Positions 18,303 to 26,967 of a DNA stretch of 38,616 nt are shown here, one piece after another (within the stretch, counting starts at the first letter, position 1; each line of letters starts with the position of its first letter). This DNA comes from Bacteroidales bacterium (GTDB lineage: Bacteria > Bacteroidota > Bacteroidia > Bacteroidales > Paludibacteraceae), in assembly GCA_900769555.1 (NCBI GenBank), contig CAAGHA010000166.1, positions 1 through 38,616 on the forward strand. Reading direction: 5' to 3'. The notes under the pieces are model-generated. The model was not told the DNA's origin. It saw only the letters and a program-made list of their open reading frames with translations, and made no database searches. A program made the position numbers and the translations under genes.

Positions 18303-18639
18303 CAAACTTACTAAAACAAAAAAGCTCCCTATGGAGGGAAAAGTAAAGAAAGAATTTAAGGCTTATGTAGGTATTATCCTTTGCCTCACAATGCTTTTTG
18401 TATGTGGTGTAACAGCTTTTGCTGCAGACGACCCTGTTGCAGTTGTAAACAACCTTTCAACCTTTATCTTCGGTCTTATCAGAGCTGTCGGTCTTATTAT
18501 CCTTGGCTTTGGTATCGTGCAGGTCGGTCTTTCTCTTAAATCTCACGACCCTTCACAGAGAGCAAACGGCTTCCTTACTGTTGCCGGTGGTATTGTAATT
18601 ACTTTTGCAAAAGAAATTCTTGATTTGATTGTAGGATAG
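18295..18639 (+). CDS. Maff2-type small membrane (pilin-like) protein, 114 aa
   Basis: A basic N-terminus is followed by hydrophobic segments at about 22-42 (YVGIILCLTMLFVCGVTAFA), 55-78 and 90-112. The pattern and the stretch LIILGFGIVQVGLSLKSHDP match the Maff2 family of mobile-element proteins, which occupy the place of VirB2 pilins in these ICEs. An AFA-AD site suggests signal peptidase cleavage near residue 43. GGAGG lies 8 bases before the ATG. Normally this gene is followed directly by the VirB6-like gene; here about 930 bases of other DNA come between. Confidence 0.8.
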   Translation: MNNKLTKTKKLPMEGKVKKEFKAYVGIILCLTMLFVCGVTAFAADDPVAVVNNLSTFIFGLIRAVGLIILGFGIVQVGLSLKSHDPSQRANGFLTVAGGIVITFAKEILDLIVG

Positions 18640-18668
18640 TTAGAAAAATATATAAAAATTCCAACTTG

Positions 18669-18730
18669 GAGTGTGATTGTACAATAATAGTTTGTTTTAT
18701 TTGCAAAATCGCAATGATATAATTACACTC
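18669..18730 (+). promoter_or_regulatory. possible promoter/operator of the SLOG gene
   Basis: A perfect TATAAT lies at 18718-18723, but no good -35 box sits 17 bases upstream. Arms GAGTGTGATTGTA (18669-18681) and TATAATTACACTC (18718-18730) are inverted copies agreeing at 11 of 13 positions, and the second covers the -10 box. This suggests a repressor-controlled promoter. Confidence 0.35.
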
Positions 18731-18751
18731 ACGATGTGGAATGGTGATGAA

Positions 18752-19264
18752 ATGAATAAACTTGAAAAAACTGTTATGTTCACAGGCCATAGGTGTCAAA
18801 ACTTACCATTTGGTTTTGATGAGACAAATTCTAAATGCATAAAAATGAAAGAAATTATTAAAACACAAATATGTGAGCTGATTGAAAATGAATTTGCAAT
18901 TAATTTCATATCAGGTATGGCTATCGGTGTGGATATGATATGTGCCGAGATTGTTTTAGAATTAAAAAAAGAATATGCTAACATAACATTAGAGTGTGCC
19001 ATTCCATGTGAAAGTCAGCCCGACAGATGGAGTGAACCTTTTAAACAAAGATATTATCACATTCTTAATGAGTGTGATAAGAAGACCATATTACAAAAAG
19101 AGTATACAAATGATTGTATGTATAAAAGAAATGATTATATGGTAGACAAAAGTGATATTGTTATGGCTGTGTGGAATGGAACAAAATCGGGGACAGGCTA
19201 TACAGTAGAATATGCACAAAAAAAGGGTAGGAGAGTATTTGTTTTAAATCCTGATAAGTTATAA
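18752..19264 (+). CDS. YpsA/DUF1273-type SLOG family protein, 170 aa
   Basis: The protein begins with a VMFTGHR motif and has ISGMAIGVDMICAEIVLELK (residues about 52-72) and a C-terminal segment with NGTKSGTGYTVEYAQKKGRR. These match the YpsA-type SLOG (Rossmann-like) family. SLOG domains bind nucleotide-derived ligands; what this one binds is unknown. I prefer the ATG at 18752, preceded by GGTGATG, to in-frame starts at 18677 and 18734 that lie in the probable promoter. The gene interrupts the conserved Maff2-VirB6 order and is followed by its own terminator, so it looks like inserted cargo. Confidence 0.7.
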   Translation: MNKLEKTVMFTGHRCQNLPFGFDETNSKCIKMKEIIKTQICELIENEFAINFISGMAIGVDMICAEIVLELKKEYANITLECAIPCESQPDRWSEPFKQRYYHILNECDKKTILQKEYTNDCMYKRNDYMVDKSDIVMAVWNGTKSGTGYTVEYAQKKGRRVFVLNPDKL

Positions 19265-19266
19265 AG

Positions 19267-19296
19267 AAAAAGGAACGTTTTTTTTCGTTCCTTTTT
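19267..19296. terminator. bidirectional Rho-independent terminator
   Basis: Stem AAAAAGGAACG (19267-19277) and CGTTCCTTTTT (19286-19296) around an eight-T loop. A/T tracts on both sides let it end the SLOG gene on the plus strand and the small facing gene on the minus strand, whose stop codon overlaps it. Confidence 0.8.
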
Positions 19297-19483
19297 ACCT
19301 TAATCGATTAAGTTTTTTTATTATGTGTTCATAATAATTTTTTCGTTGATGTGAATCAACAATATAGTTAGTCAGTGGGAGAGCAGATTCTAAAATAGCC
19401 TTTTCATTTTCTTTGGATGTGGACATTTCAGCTTGGTTAAGAAGCATTAAAATTTGTTTGATTGGTTTGTTTGTCCAAGTCAT
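19295..19483 (-). CDS. small hypothetical protein, 62 aa
   Basis: A short helical protein (MTWTNKPIKQILMLLNQAEM, ending in YYEHIIKKLNRLR) on the strand opposite to the conjugation operon. AAGGA lies about 9 bases before the ATG, and a strong promoter with an overlapping palindrome is found just upstream. These signals make it more believable than its length alone. It faces the SLOG gene and shares its terminator. Unknown function. Confidence 0.55.
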   Translation of the reverse strand: MTWTNKPIKQILMLLNQAEMSTSKENEKAILESALPLTNYIVDSHQRKNYYEHIIKKLNRLR

Positions 19484-19502
19484 TAGATGTAATCCTTTCC
19501 CA

Positions 19503-19545
19503 TTGATATATAACTAATTATATCAACAATGATTATCTAATGCAA
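19503..19545 (-). promoter_or_regulatory. promoter with overlapping palindromic operator
   Basis: On the minus strand, -35 TTGCAT (19540-19545) and -10 TATAAT (19517-19522) are separated by exactly 17 bases. An 8-base inverted repeat, TTGATATA (19503-19510) and TATATCAA (19519-19526), covers the -10 box and start region, as expected for a repressor site. It drives the 62-residue gene. Confidence 0.6.
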
Positions 19546-19575
19546 GAAAAATAAAAATAAATAAGGGGGAAATCA

Positions 19576-20418
19576 ATGGAAGAATCAAGCAATTGGGTAG
19601 TACAAAATCTACAAAATGCACTCGCAACTTGGAATGATAAGTTAAGTGAAATATGGCTTCTCATCACTCAAAGCCCCGAAGAATTTAAAGATGGTACTAT
19701 ATGGAATGTTATTATAAACATTCACGGAGCATTACAGGCGATTGGTTATTCGCTTTTAGTGCTCTTTTTTGTTGTAGGCATAATGAAAACTTGTGGTAAT
19801 TTTGCAGAAATGAAAAGACCTGAAATAGCATTGAAAATGTTTATCAGATTCATTCTTGCAAAAGCATCTATCGATTATGGTCTAGAATTGATGATGGCGT
19901 TATTCGATATAGTACAGGGGATTGTTGTAAAAATTATGGCAACATCAGGCCTCGCATCTATTGAACAAACTGTTTTACCGGATTCAATTATTCAATCTAT
20001 TGAAGAAGGCGGATTTTGGGAAAGTGTCCCACTATGGGCAGTTACGCTCATTGGTTCACTATTCATAACCGTTCTGTCCTTTATTATGATTATGACGGTT
20101 TACGGAAGATTTTTCAAAATATATCTTTACACAGCCATTGCTCCGGTTCCTCTTTCTGCGTTTGCAGGTGAGTCTTCATCTAACGTCGGTAAGAGCTTTA
20201 TTAAATCATACACGGCAGTATGTTTAGAAGGAGCAATTATTGTTCTTGGCTGTATAATCTTCTCACTGTTTGCTTCATCACCACCTGTTGTTGATGAAAC
20301 GGCTGCGGCAGTAAATCAGGTATGGACTTATGTTGGAGAACTCATATTCAATATGCTCGTTCTCGTTGGTACTGTAAAAATGAGTGACCGAGTGGTCAAA
20401 GAAATGATGGGACTGTAA
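19576..20418 (+). CDS. VirB6/TrbL-like conjugation membrane protein, 280 aa
   Basis: A polytopic membrane protein with hydrophobic segments at about 55-75 (ALQAIGYSLLVLFFVVGIMK), 90-115, 150-178 (SVPLWAVTLIGSLFITVLSF), 185-200, 212-238 and 255-275. The segment YGRFFKIYLYTAIAPVPLSA is typical of the VirB6/TrbL-like channel protein of clostridial ICEs. AAGGGGG lies 7 bases before the ATG. It is followed by prgI and virB4 in the usual order, and would form the inner channel of the transfer machine. Confidence 0.88.
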   Translation: MEESSNWVVQNLQNALATWNDKLSEIWLLITQSPEEFKDGTIWNVIINIHGALQAIGYSLLVLFFVVGIMKTCGNFAEMKRPEIALKMFIRFILAKASIDYGLELMMALFDIVQGIVVKIMATSGLASIEQTVLPDSIIQSIEEGGFWESVPLWAVTLIGSLFITVLSFIMIMTVYGRFFKIYLYTAIAPVPLSAFAGESSSNVGKSFIKSYTAVCLEGAIIVLGCIIFSLFASSPPVVDETAAAVNQVWTYVGELIFNMLVLVGTVKMSDRVVKEMMGL

Positions 20419-20435
20419 AGGAGTTGATATAACTA

Positions 20436-20810
20436 ATGGAAGTTAAAATAAACCGAGAAATTCGAGATTATTCCGAACAGGTATATTTCGGATTGAATTT
20501 GCGACAGTTCGTGTTTTCAATTTTAGCCTGCGGTGTAGCAGTAGGATTGTACTTTCTTCTCAAGCCGTTTTTCGGCATTGAAACACTTAGTTGGGTTTGT
20601 ATAGTTGGTGCAGCTCCTTTTGCAGCCCTCGGCTTTTTTAAATATCACGGAATGACGGCGGAGAAAGTCGCAATGACATATTTAAAAAGTGAGTTCCTAA
20701 TGCCAAAGGAACTGAAATTTATTTCAAAAAACTATTACGATGAAATGGAAAGGAATGGTGACGATGTTCGACCTGATAGGAAGCATCAAAAAGAAAACAG
20801 GGTTAGATGA
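20436..20810 (+). CDS. prgI: PrgI family conjugation membrane protein, 124 aa
   Basis: A short N-terminal segment (VKINREIRDYSEQVYFGLNL) is followed by two adjacent membrane helices at about 28-46 and 52-70, then a cytoplasmic tail. This is the PrgI family layout (VirB3-like), and the gene directly precedes virB4 as in other Gram-positive systems. AAAGGAG lies 10 bases before the ATG. The tail overlaps the virB4 gene by 47 bases in another frame. Confidence 0.85.
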   Translation: MEVKINREIRDYSEQVYFGLNLRQFVFSILACGVAVGLYFLLKPFFGIETLSWVCIVGAAPFAALGFFKYHGMTAEKVAMTYLKSEFLMPKELKFISKNYYDEMERNGDDVRPDRKHQKENRVR

Positions 20811-23112
20811 GTTGTTTGGGGATGGAATGTCTGTCCCCAAGTCTGTGCAGGATGTTATTAAAATAGATTCCGTTTATGCAGACGGTATTTTTATAACAGG
20901 TAAAGACAGATATTCCAAAACCTATAAATTCACGGATATTAACTATGCTGTATCAAGTAAGGAGGATAAAGAATCAAACTTCCTTCGATACAGTGAAATC
21001 TTAAATTCTCTTGAAAACGGAATTTCAAGTCAGATTACGATTATTAACCGTAAACTGAAAACAAGTGAGCTTAAAGAAATTGCACTTCTTGATAATGCTT
21101 ATGACGATAAAGACAAATACCGTAAAGAAATCAATGATATGCTCACAATGTTAGCAAACGGAGCAAATGCAATAGTGCAGGACAAATATGTTACACTCAC
21201 AATACAAAAGAAATCGATTGAAGAAGCAAGAAATCACTTCAATCGTGTAGGAGCAGATTTGAATGCTCATTTTGCAAGACTCGGTTCAAAGTGTACGGAG
21301 CTTGACTTAACCGAAAGACTTCGTATTATACACGATTTCTGCAGACCAAAAGAGTCAGCAGATTATCACTTCGATTTAAGAGATACAATGCAGAAAGGTC
21401 AGAGTTTTAAAGACTATATATCTCCCGATGGTTTTGAGTTCAAATCAGACTATTTCAAAATGGGAGATAGATTCGGTAGAGTGCTTTTCATAAGAGATTA
21501 CCCTTCATATATCAAAGATAGTGTTGTGTGGGAACTCACAGACACAAACAGAAATATGATTTTCAACTTTGATATTATCCCGGTATCAACGGAAGAAGCA
21601 CAGAAGTTTGGTGAGAAACAGGCACTCGGTATTGAAACAAATATTGCCAACTACCAAAGAAAGCAGAATGCCAATAACAACTACACCTCAGTTATTCCTT
21701 ATGACCTTGAACAGCAGAGAAAGGAAATCAGAGAGTTCCTTGATGACCTTACTACTCGTGACCAAAAGATGTTCAAAGTTGTAATTACTGTAATGCACAC
21801 AGCAGAAACTCTTGAAGAACTTAATAACGATACTGAAGCAATACAGGCAACAGGCAGAAAGCACATGTGTCAGCTTGGTGTTCTTAAATATCAGCAGTTG
21901 GAAGGCTTTAATGCAACACTTCCTATCGGTATCAATAAAATTGAAGCAAGGCGCACCTTAACAACGGAGAGCCTTGCTGTTTTTATGCCATTCAAGGTGC
22001 AGGAAATTCAGCACGAAGGTGGCATATTCCAAGGTGTAAATGTTATCTCAAAGAATATGATTATTGTTAATCGTAAATTCTTGCTTAATGGTAACTGCTT
22101 CATTCTTGGTGTATCGGGTTCAGGTAAATCATTTACAGCAAAAGAAGAAATCGTAAATCTTTTGCTTTCAACTGAAGCTGATGTAATGATTATTGACCCC
22201 GAAAGAGAATACTCTGCACTTGTAGAAGCTATGGGCGGTCAGGTAATTGAATTATCAGCAAAAAGTAAAAACCACATTAACTGCCTTGATATTAATAAAG
22301 AGTATGGTGATGGTGCGAGTCCAATTTCATTCAAAGCCGAGTTTGTACTTTCACTCTTTGAACAAGTAATGGGTAAAGATGGTATTGATGCAATGCAGAA
22401 GTCTATCGTTGACCGTTGCCTTAAAAATGTTTATGCGACATATATCAAGAAAGGTTATGAAGGTAAGGTTCCTACGCTTGTTGATTTGTGCAACAATTTG
22501 AGAAAACAGCCTGAACCCGAAGCTGCAGACCTTGCAACTGCAATGGAACTTTTTGCATCAGGTTCACACAGCACATTTGCTCATAAGACAAATGTAAATA
22601 TCGAAAACAGACTTATCTGTTACGATATTCTTGAACTTGGAAGTCAGTTAATGCCTATCGGTATGTTGGTTGTTCTTGACAGTATTCTTAACCGTATCAC
22701 GAAGAACAGAGCAGAAGGCAGAGAAACATATATCTTTATTGACGAGATATACCTTCTTTTTCAACACGAATACTCTGCTAACTTCCTTTTCACGCTTTGG
22801 AAACGTGTTCGTAAGTACGGTGCATATTGTACGGGTATCACGCAGAATGTTGATGACCTTTTACAGAGCCATACTGCAAGAACAATGCTCTCTAATTCTG
22901 AGTTCATTATTATGCTTAATCAGGGTTCAACGGACAGAGATGACCTTGCTAATCTTTTGCAGATTAGTGAAACACAGATGCCCCACATTACAAATGTTGA
23001 AGTGGGACACGGACTTGTTAAGGTTGGTTCTGCTCTCGTTCCGTTTGAGCGTAAATTCCCCAAAAACACAGAATTATATAAATTGATGTCAACAAAGGTT
23101 GGCGAAAACTAA
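20764..23112 (+). CDS. virB4: VirB4-type conjugation ATPase, 782 aa
   Basis: This ATPase powers assembly and substrate transfer of the type IV secretion system. Walker A, GVSGSGKSFTAKEE, lies near residue 450 and Walker B, TYIFIDEIYLLFQ, near 658. The segment NVDDLLQSHTARTMLSNSEF near 700 is the usual C-terminal VirB4 region. I prefer the ATG at 20764 to in-frame ATGs at 20740 and 20755, because AAGGA at 20749-20753 is at the right distance only from 20764. It overlaps prgI, so translation is probably coupled. Confidence 0.93.
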   Translation: MFDLIGSIKKKTGLDELFGDGMSVPKSVQDVIKIDSVYADGIFITGKDRYSKTYKFTDINYAVSSKEDKESNFLRYSEILNSLENGISSQITIINRKLKTSELKEIALLDNAYDDKDKYRKEINDMLTMLANGANAIVQDKYVTLTIQKKSIEEARNHFNRVGADLNAHFARLGSKCTELDLTERLRIIHDFCRPKESADYHFDLRDTMQKGQSFKDYISPDGFEFKSDYFKMGDRFGRVLFIRDYPSYIKDSVVWELTDTNRNMIFNFDIIPVSTEEAQKFGEKQALGIETNIANYQRKQNANNNYTSVIPYDLEQQRKEIREFLDDLTTRDQKMFKVVITVMHTAETLEELNNDTEAIQATGRKHMCQLGVLKYQQLEGFNATLPIGINKIEARRTLTTESLAVFMPFKVQEIQHEGGIFQGVNVISKNMIIVNRKFLLNGNCFILGVSGSGKSFTAKEEIVNLLLSTEADVMIIDPEREYSALVEAMGGQVIELSAKSKNHINCLDINKEYGDGASPISFKAEFVLSLFEQVMGKDGIDAMQKSIVDRCLKNVYATYIKKGYEGKVPTLVDLCNNLRKQPEPEAADLATAMELFASGSHSTFAHKTNVNIENRLICYDILELGSQLMPIGMLVVLDSILNRITKNRAEGRETYIFIDEIYLLFQHEYSANFLFTLWKRVRKYGAYCTGITQNVDDLLQSHTARTMLSNSEFIIMLNQGSTDRDDLANLLQISETQMPHITNVEVGHGLVKVGSALVPFERKFPKNTELYKLMSTKVGEN

Positions 23113-23135
23113 TTTAAGAAAGTAGAGGTTTTTCT

Positions 23136-23918
23136 ATGTATAACATTAACAATTTTCAGAATAACGATGATGTAAAGGTTCTTGATACTCAGGGACCTTT
23201 TTCAGTTATCGAGTACAAAAAGGATTTAAGTGTAAATCCTTCAACTGCGATGCTTTCATATTTTTGCAATGAAATGAATGTAAGAAAGAGACAGCTTGTT
23301 TGCGAACTCAAAAACGCTGATATTACACTTCAGGCAGGTGCCATGCAGTGGTCTGTTGGTAACGTAAATGCAACTACGGGCATTAAGGGTGTCGGAGATC
23401 TCTTCGGCAAAGCACTTCGAGGTAAAGTAACGGGTGAAAGTGCAATTAAACCTGAATACACAGGTAATGGCACACTCGTTCTTGAACCGACTTACAGACA
23501 CATTATTCTTATGAATACAGCAGATTGGAACGGAGCAGTAGTTCTTGATGACGGTCTTTTCCTTGCTTGTGATTCAGCAATTCAGCAGAAAGCAGTTATG
23601 AGAAATAATCTTTCATCTGCTGCTCTCGGTGGAGAAGGTTTGTTTAATCTCTGCCTTACAGGTAATGGTGTATTTGCCATTGAATCAAGATGTCCCAAAG
23701 AGGAACTCATTGAAATTACTCTTGAAAACGATGTTCTCAAGGTAGATGGCAACCTTGCTATTGCTTGGAGTAACAGCCTTGATTTCACGGTAGAACGTTC
23801 AGGCAAAACCCTTGTAGGTTCTGCAGCATCCGGTGAAGGTCTTGTAAATGTTTACAGAGGTACGGGTAAGGTTCTTCTTGCTCCGGTAGAAAAGTATCCT
23901 CAGCCGATGATTCATTAA
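23136..23918 (+). CDS. AIM24 family protein, 260 aa
   Basis: The sequence has the beta-rich, glycine-rich character of the AIM24 family: ELKNADITLQAGAMQWSVGN near residue 60, then a TGESAIKPEYTGNGTLVLEP stretch, and a C-terminal GEGLVNVYRGTGKVLLAPVE. In eukaryotes AIM24 is a mitochondrial inner-membrane protein; in bacteria the role is unknown. There is no signal peptide or membrane helix. It lies 23 bases after virB4 and 34 bases before the cell-wall hydrolase gene, so it is transcribed as part of the conjugation operon. It is not a known structural component of type IV secretion. Confidence 0.85.
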   Translation: MYNINNFQNNDDVKVLDTQGPFSVIEYKKDLSVNPSTAMLSYFCNEMNVRKRQLVCELKNADITLQAGAMQWSVGNVNATTGIKGVGDLFGKALRGKVTGESAIKPEYTGNGTLVLEPTYRHIILMNTADWNGAVVLDDGLFLACDSAIQQKAVMRNNLSSAALGGEGLFNLCLTGNGVFAIESRCPKEELIEITLENDVLKVDGNLAIAWSNSLDFTVERSGKTLVGSAASGEGLVNVYRGTGKVLLAPVEKYPQPMIH

Positions 23919-23922
23919 ACCC

Positions 23923-23938
23923 TTCACCATATGGTGAA
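23923..23938. repeat. 16-base perfect palindrome between AIM24 and hydrolase genes
   Basis: TTCACCATATGGTGAA lies directly before the GGAGG of the next gene. It may form a small hairpin or bind a dimeric protein. There is no T-tract, so it is not a clear terminator. Confidence 0.6.
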
Positions 23939-23952
23939 AGACGGAGGTGCAA

Positions 23953-26025
23953 ATGGGAAAAGGAATTAAAACTCGTGAAGTAGTTCAAAACATCAAAGTT
24001 CATGACTCTGCTGTTAATGTAGCTGACAGAGTTAAGAACATTGGAGTAAAATCAAAAGATGCGGTAAGCGAAAATATTAACCCAACAGAAGCAGGTTCCC
24101 CGGAACAATATGCTTCTGATAAAATATCAGACGGAATAAGAACGGGAACTGAAACTGCTGCTGTTGGTACTGAAAAGGCTGTTAAAAAAGGTATTGAAAA
24201 AGCCAAGACGAAGATTAAAGAAAAGGTTGAAGAAAAAAGAGAGCAAGAAAACGCAGAAACCGAAAACTTGACAGATGAGGTTGATGAGAACTCAACACTG
24301 GAAAATCAAGAAACTGTTGAAACTGAATCGGAAAGCCAAACACCGAATGGTAACAGCGATAATTCAACAGTTGATAATGATAGCTCTGCTAAATCAAAGG
24401 CTGACTCTGAAAGTCAAAACAAATCTTCTGAAAGCAACAGCCAAAATCCAAAAGCTGACAAAAACAATGAAGCCAAAGGTAAGCAAGAAACCAAGTCTGC
24501 TGATAAAAATGCAGATACAAGCGATGCTAAGGGTGTTAAAGAAAAAGATAATAAGCCTACCGTTAAAGAGAAAACCCAAGCACCGCCTAAACAACGAGAA
24601 ATTGAAACACCTGTTGAAGATGTAAAAAAGCCAAGACAGAGAAAACAAACCCCACCTAAAACAAAAGGAAAGCCAAGTGTTAAAAAGGCAAATGCTGAGA
24701 AGCAAACCATTAAAACACTTGGCTCTGATGTTAATAAGATTAAGCAGACAAAAAGGAGTTTGTATAAGAAAAACAATGTAATAAAGAAAGCTAATAACAA
24801 GGTGAAAACTGCTCAAAAAACTGCAAAAGCTGCCAAATCAACGGCAAAGACAACAGCAGAGATTGCAAAGCGAACCAAACAAACAGCTCAGGCAACAGTA
24901 AGGGTTACTATAAAGACCGTTAAGGTTGCGGCAAAAGCTATTGTTGAAATTGGTAAAGCAACCGTTGCGGCAGTTAAAAGGATTGGAGCAGCAATAGCGG
25001 CAGGTGGTGTACCTGCCGTTGTTATTATCATCATAATTTGTTTAATTGCAGCTATTGGCGGTACTTGTTTCGGTATATTCTTATCAAATGATGAAACAAC
25101 AGGTACACAGAAAACAATGTCGCAGGCAATATCTGAACTCACATCAGAACACTATGCAAATTTAACTGCAATGAAATTGTCTTATACCTATGATTTGTTT
25201 GAGGTTAAAGGCAACACTTCTATAAATTGGAAGGATGTACTTGCAGTTTACGCAGTAAGAACAACATCAAGTGATAACCCTCTTGAAGTGGTTACTCTTG
25301 ATAATGAAAAAATGGATATTCTTCGTGAAATTATGAAGGATATGAATACAATGACGGGTGTTGTTACACCAAGACTTGTTGCAGAAAAAGTTGTAACAAC
25401 TGATGAAGAAGGAAATAGTGTTGTTACTACACAGTATGTTACAAAAAAGGTTCTTACAGTTACTATTATTCAGCTCAACAAAGATGAGATTGCAACGTTA
25501 TATAACTTTAATGATGAACAGAAGGCAATGCTTGATGAACTTATGAGCGAAGAATATAACGATTTGTGGGCAGAACTTTTAGGGGCAAGTGGACAGATAA
25601 TTCAAAGTGGAAGTTCCTTTGTCGGTAAAGACATATTTGCATGGCCCTTTGAACAGACACAAACCATTACTTCCTATTTTGGCACTCGTGTTGACCCGAT
25701 TTCAGGAGAAATAAAGACGCACGGCGGTACAGATATAGCGGCTCCTCTTGGTACTCCAATTCTTGCTGCTGCAGATGGTGTTGTAGTAACTGCAACTTGG
25801 CATAATTCCTATGGTTATTATGTCAAGATTAAACACGATGACACGTACTCTACTCTTTATGCTCATTGTTCTGCTCTTCACGTGTCTGTCGGACAGACAG
25901 TAAAGCAAGGACAAGTGATAGCAGATTGTGGTTCAACCGGATATTCAACAGGTCCTCATTTGCACTTTGAAGTTATTCAAAATGGGGTCAGAGTAGATGC
26001 ATTAAAATTCTATAAACAAGAATAA
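23953..26025 (+). CDS. membrane-anchored M23 peptidase (conjugation cell-wall hydrolase), 690 aa
   Basis: It would open the peptidoglycan for the transfer channel. Residues 1-340 are a charged, repetitive region rich in Lys, Glu, Asn and Ser, probably disordered. A membrane helix lies at about 350-378 (GVPAVVIIIIICLIAAIGGT). The C-terminal M23/LytM domain (about 570-685) has the metal ligands of the family in THGGTDIAAP near 589 and HLHFEV near 669. There is no added lysozyme or NlpC/P60 domain such as many ICE hydrolases have. I use the ATG at 23953 (GGAGG 5 bases upstream) rather than the GTG at 23947. It is the last gene of the operon. Confidence 0.88.
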   Translation: MGKGIKTREVVQNIKVHDSAVNVADRVKNIGVKSKDAVSENINPTEAGSPEQYASDKISDGIRTGTETAAVGTEKAVKKGIEKAKTKIKEKVEEKREQENAETENLTDEVDENSTLENQETVETESESQTPNGNSDNSTVDNDSSAKSKADSESQNKSSESNSQNPKADKNNEAKGKQETKSADKNADTSDAKGVKEKDNKPTVKEKTQAPPKQREIETPVEDVKKPRQRKQTPPKTKGKPSVKKANAEKQTIKTLGSDVNKIKQTKRSLYKKNNVIKKANNKVKTAQKTAKAAKSTAKTTAEIAKRTKQTAQATVRVTIKTVKVAAKAIVEIGKATVAAVKRIGAAIAAGGVPAVVIIIIICLIAAIGGTCFGIFLSNDETTGTQKTMSQAISELTSEHYANLTAMKLSYTYDLFEVKGNTSINWKDVLAVYAVRTTSSDNPLEVVTLDNEKMDILREIMKDMNTMTGVVTPRLVAEKVVTTDEEGNSVVTTQYVTKKVLTVTIIQLNKDEIATLYNFNDEQKAMLDELMSEEYNDLWAELLGASGQIIQSGSSFVGKDIFAWPFEQTQTITSYFGTRVDPISGEIKTHGGTDIAAPLGTPILAAADGVVVTATWHNSYGYYVKIKHDDTYSTLYAHCSALHVSVGQTVKQGQVIADCGSTGYSTGPHLHFEVIQNGVRVDALKFYKQE

Positions 26026-26035
26026 ATAAAAATTT

Positions 26036-26090
26036 AAGGACTCCGCATGAGGTGAACTTAATTATTTCCTTATACGGAGTCCTTTTATTT
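26036..26090 (+). terminator. Rho-independent terminator of the conjugation operon
   Basis: Arms AAGGACTCCG (26036-26045) and CGGAGTCCTT (26075-26084) are perfectly complementary and followed by TTATTTTAG. It lies 10 bases after the hydrolase stop codon. Confidence 0.85.
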
Positions 26091-26305
26091 TAGTTGTCTT
26101 TTTAACTTTATTTTAAATATAATATTTCCTATTATAAAAATCATTGCACTGTTCAATACAATAGACAAAAGAAGCAGTAGTATGTATTCTTAAACAACTA
26201 ATGTATTATGTAAAGTGAATTCTATACAAAATAAACAATAGGACATGTTATTTATCATATATTACTATTGTTGTTCAATCATAATTATAATAAAAGGCAT
26301 AATAG

Positions 26306-26351
26306 AAGGCTCAGAGAAACCAACCTTGTCTAGTTGGTTTCTCTGAGCCTT
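26306..26351. terminator. strong 19-bp stem terminator at the 3' end of the toxin gene
   Basis: Arms 26306-26324 and 26333-26351 form a perfect 19-base stem around an 8-base loop. It stands 16 bases beyond the minus-strand toxin stop and can stop transcription from that side, and probably plus-strand read-through as well. The stretch 26091-26305 between the two terminators is AT-rich with no gene I can support. Confidence 0.75.
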
Positions 26352-26367
26352 TATCATTCATTCGTAC

Positions 26368-26952
26368 TTAAGGTATGTATTTATCAGAATAGATGCCCAT
26401 AACAAGACACTCTATCATGTCTTCGTTCCATACCTCGTTGGGATACATTTCAATATTGCCCTTGATGCTACGGATTATCATGCTCGCACCATTCTCTTCA
26501 GAATCGAGGGAGTTGTCGAAAACGTACAATTCATCGCAGAGCGGGACAATGTTTGGAAATAATTTTAATGCCTTAATATATCGAGTGCTAATTTTTTCTG
26601 GTGGTACTCCATGCCCACCGGAATCAACCCTTTTTTGAACTCGTTTGATGTTGATTTGAGGGTTGTGAGTAAGGACATACATACAAACAATGTAATATCC
26701 TTTTTCTTTTGCTCGCTTCATCAAATCAATATTGCGTGAAGTAGACAACACGGTTTCGAAGGTGAAATCCATATCTAAGGACAGATAATGCTCCCTTGTT
26801 TCTTCTGCAATTACAGCAGCCTCTTCATCGGTACATAACAAATGTTTCTTAATTGAATCCGCATTTACATACTTTCCAAAGAGCGAGATTCCAGATGTGA
26901 TGGTGCTTTTTCCTGAACCATTTGGTCCAGCGAATACGAGTAATTTTGACAT
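26368..26952 (-). CDS. zeta-toxin-type P-loop kinase, 194 aa
   Basis: Walker A GPNGSGKST lies at residues 9-17, followed by NADSIK (30-35) and a DFTFETVLST segment near 60, the pattern of zeta toxins and related kinases. Zeta toxins phosphorylate UDP-N-acetylglucosamine and block cell-wall synthesis; whether this one does is inferred. AAAGGA precedes the ATG by about 10 bases. It follows the RelB/DinJ-like gene with a 15-base gap, so the two form an operon and probably a toxin-antitoxin pair that stabilises the element. It is shorter than epsilon-zeta plasmid toxins and lacks an epsilon partner. Confidence 0.8.
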   Translation of the reverse strand: MSKLLVFAGPNGSGKSTITSGISLFGKYVNADSIKKHLLCTDEEAAVIAEETREHYLSLDMDFTFETVLSTSRNIDLMKRAKEKGYYIVCMYVLTHNPQINIKRVQKRVDSGGHGVPPEKISTRYIKALKLFPNIVPLCDELYVFDNSLDSEENGASMIIRSIKGNIEMYPNEVWNEDMIECLVMGIYSDKYIP

Positions 26953-26967
26953 AATTCTGTTTCCTTT

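Noticed and set aside
24394..24816. Two long minus-strand frames opposite the hydrolase linker
   Set aside because: They arise from the Lys/Glu/Asn-rich repeats of the real gene read backwards, giving artificial Leu/Phe-rich sequence.
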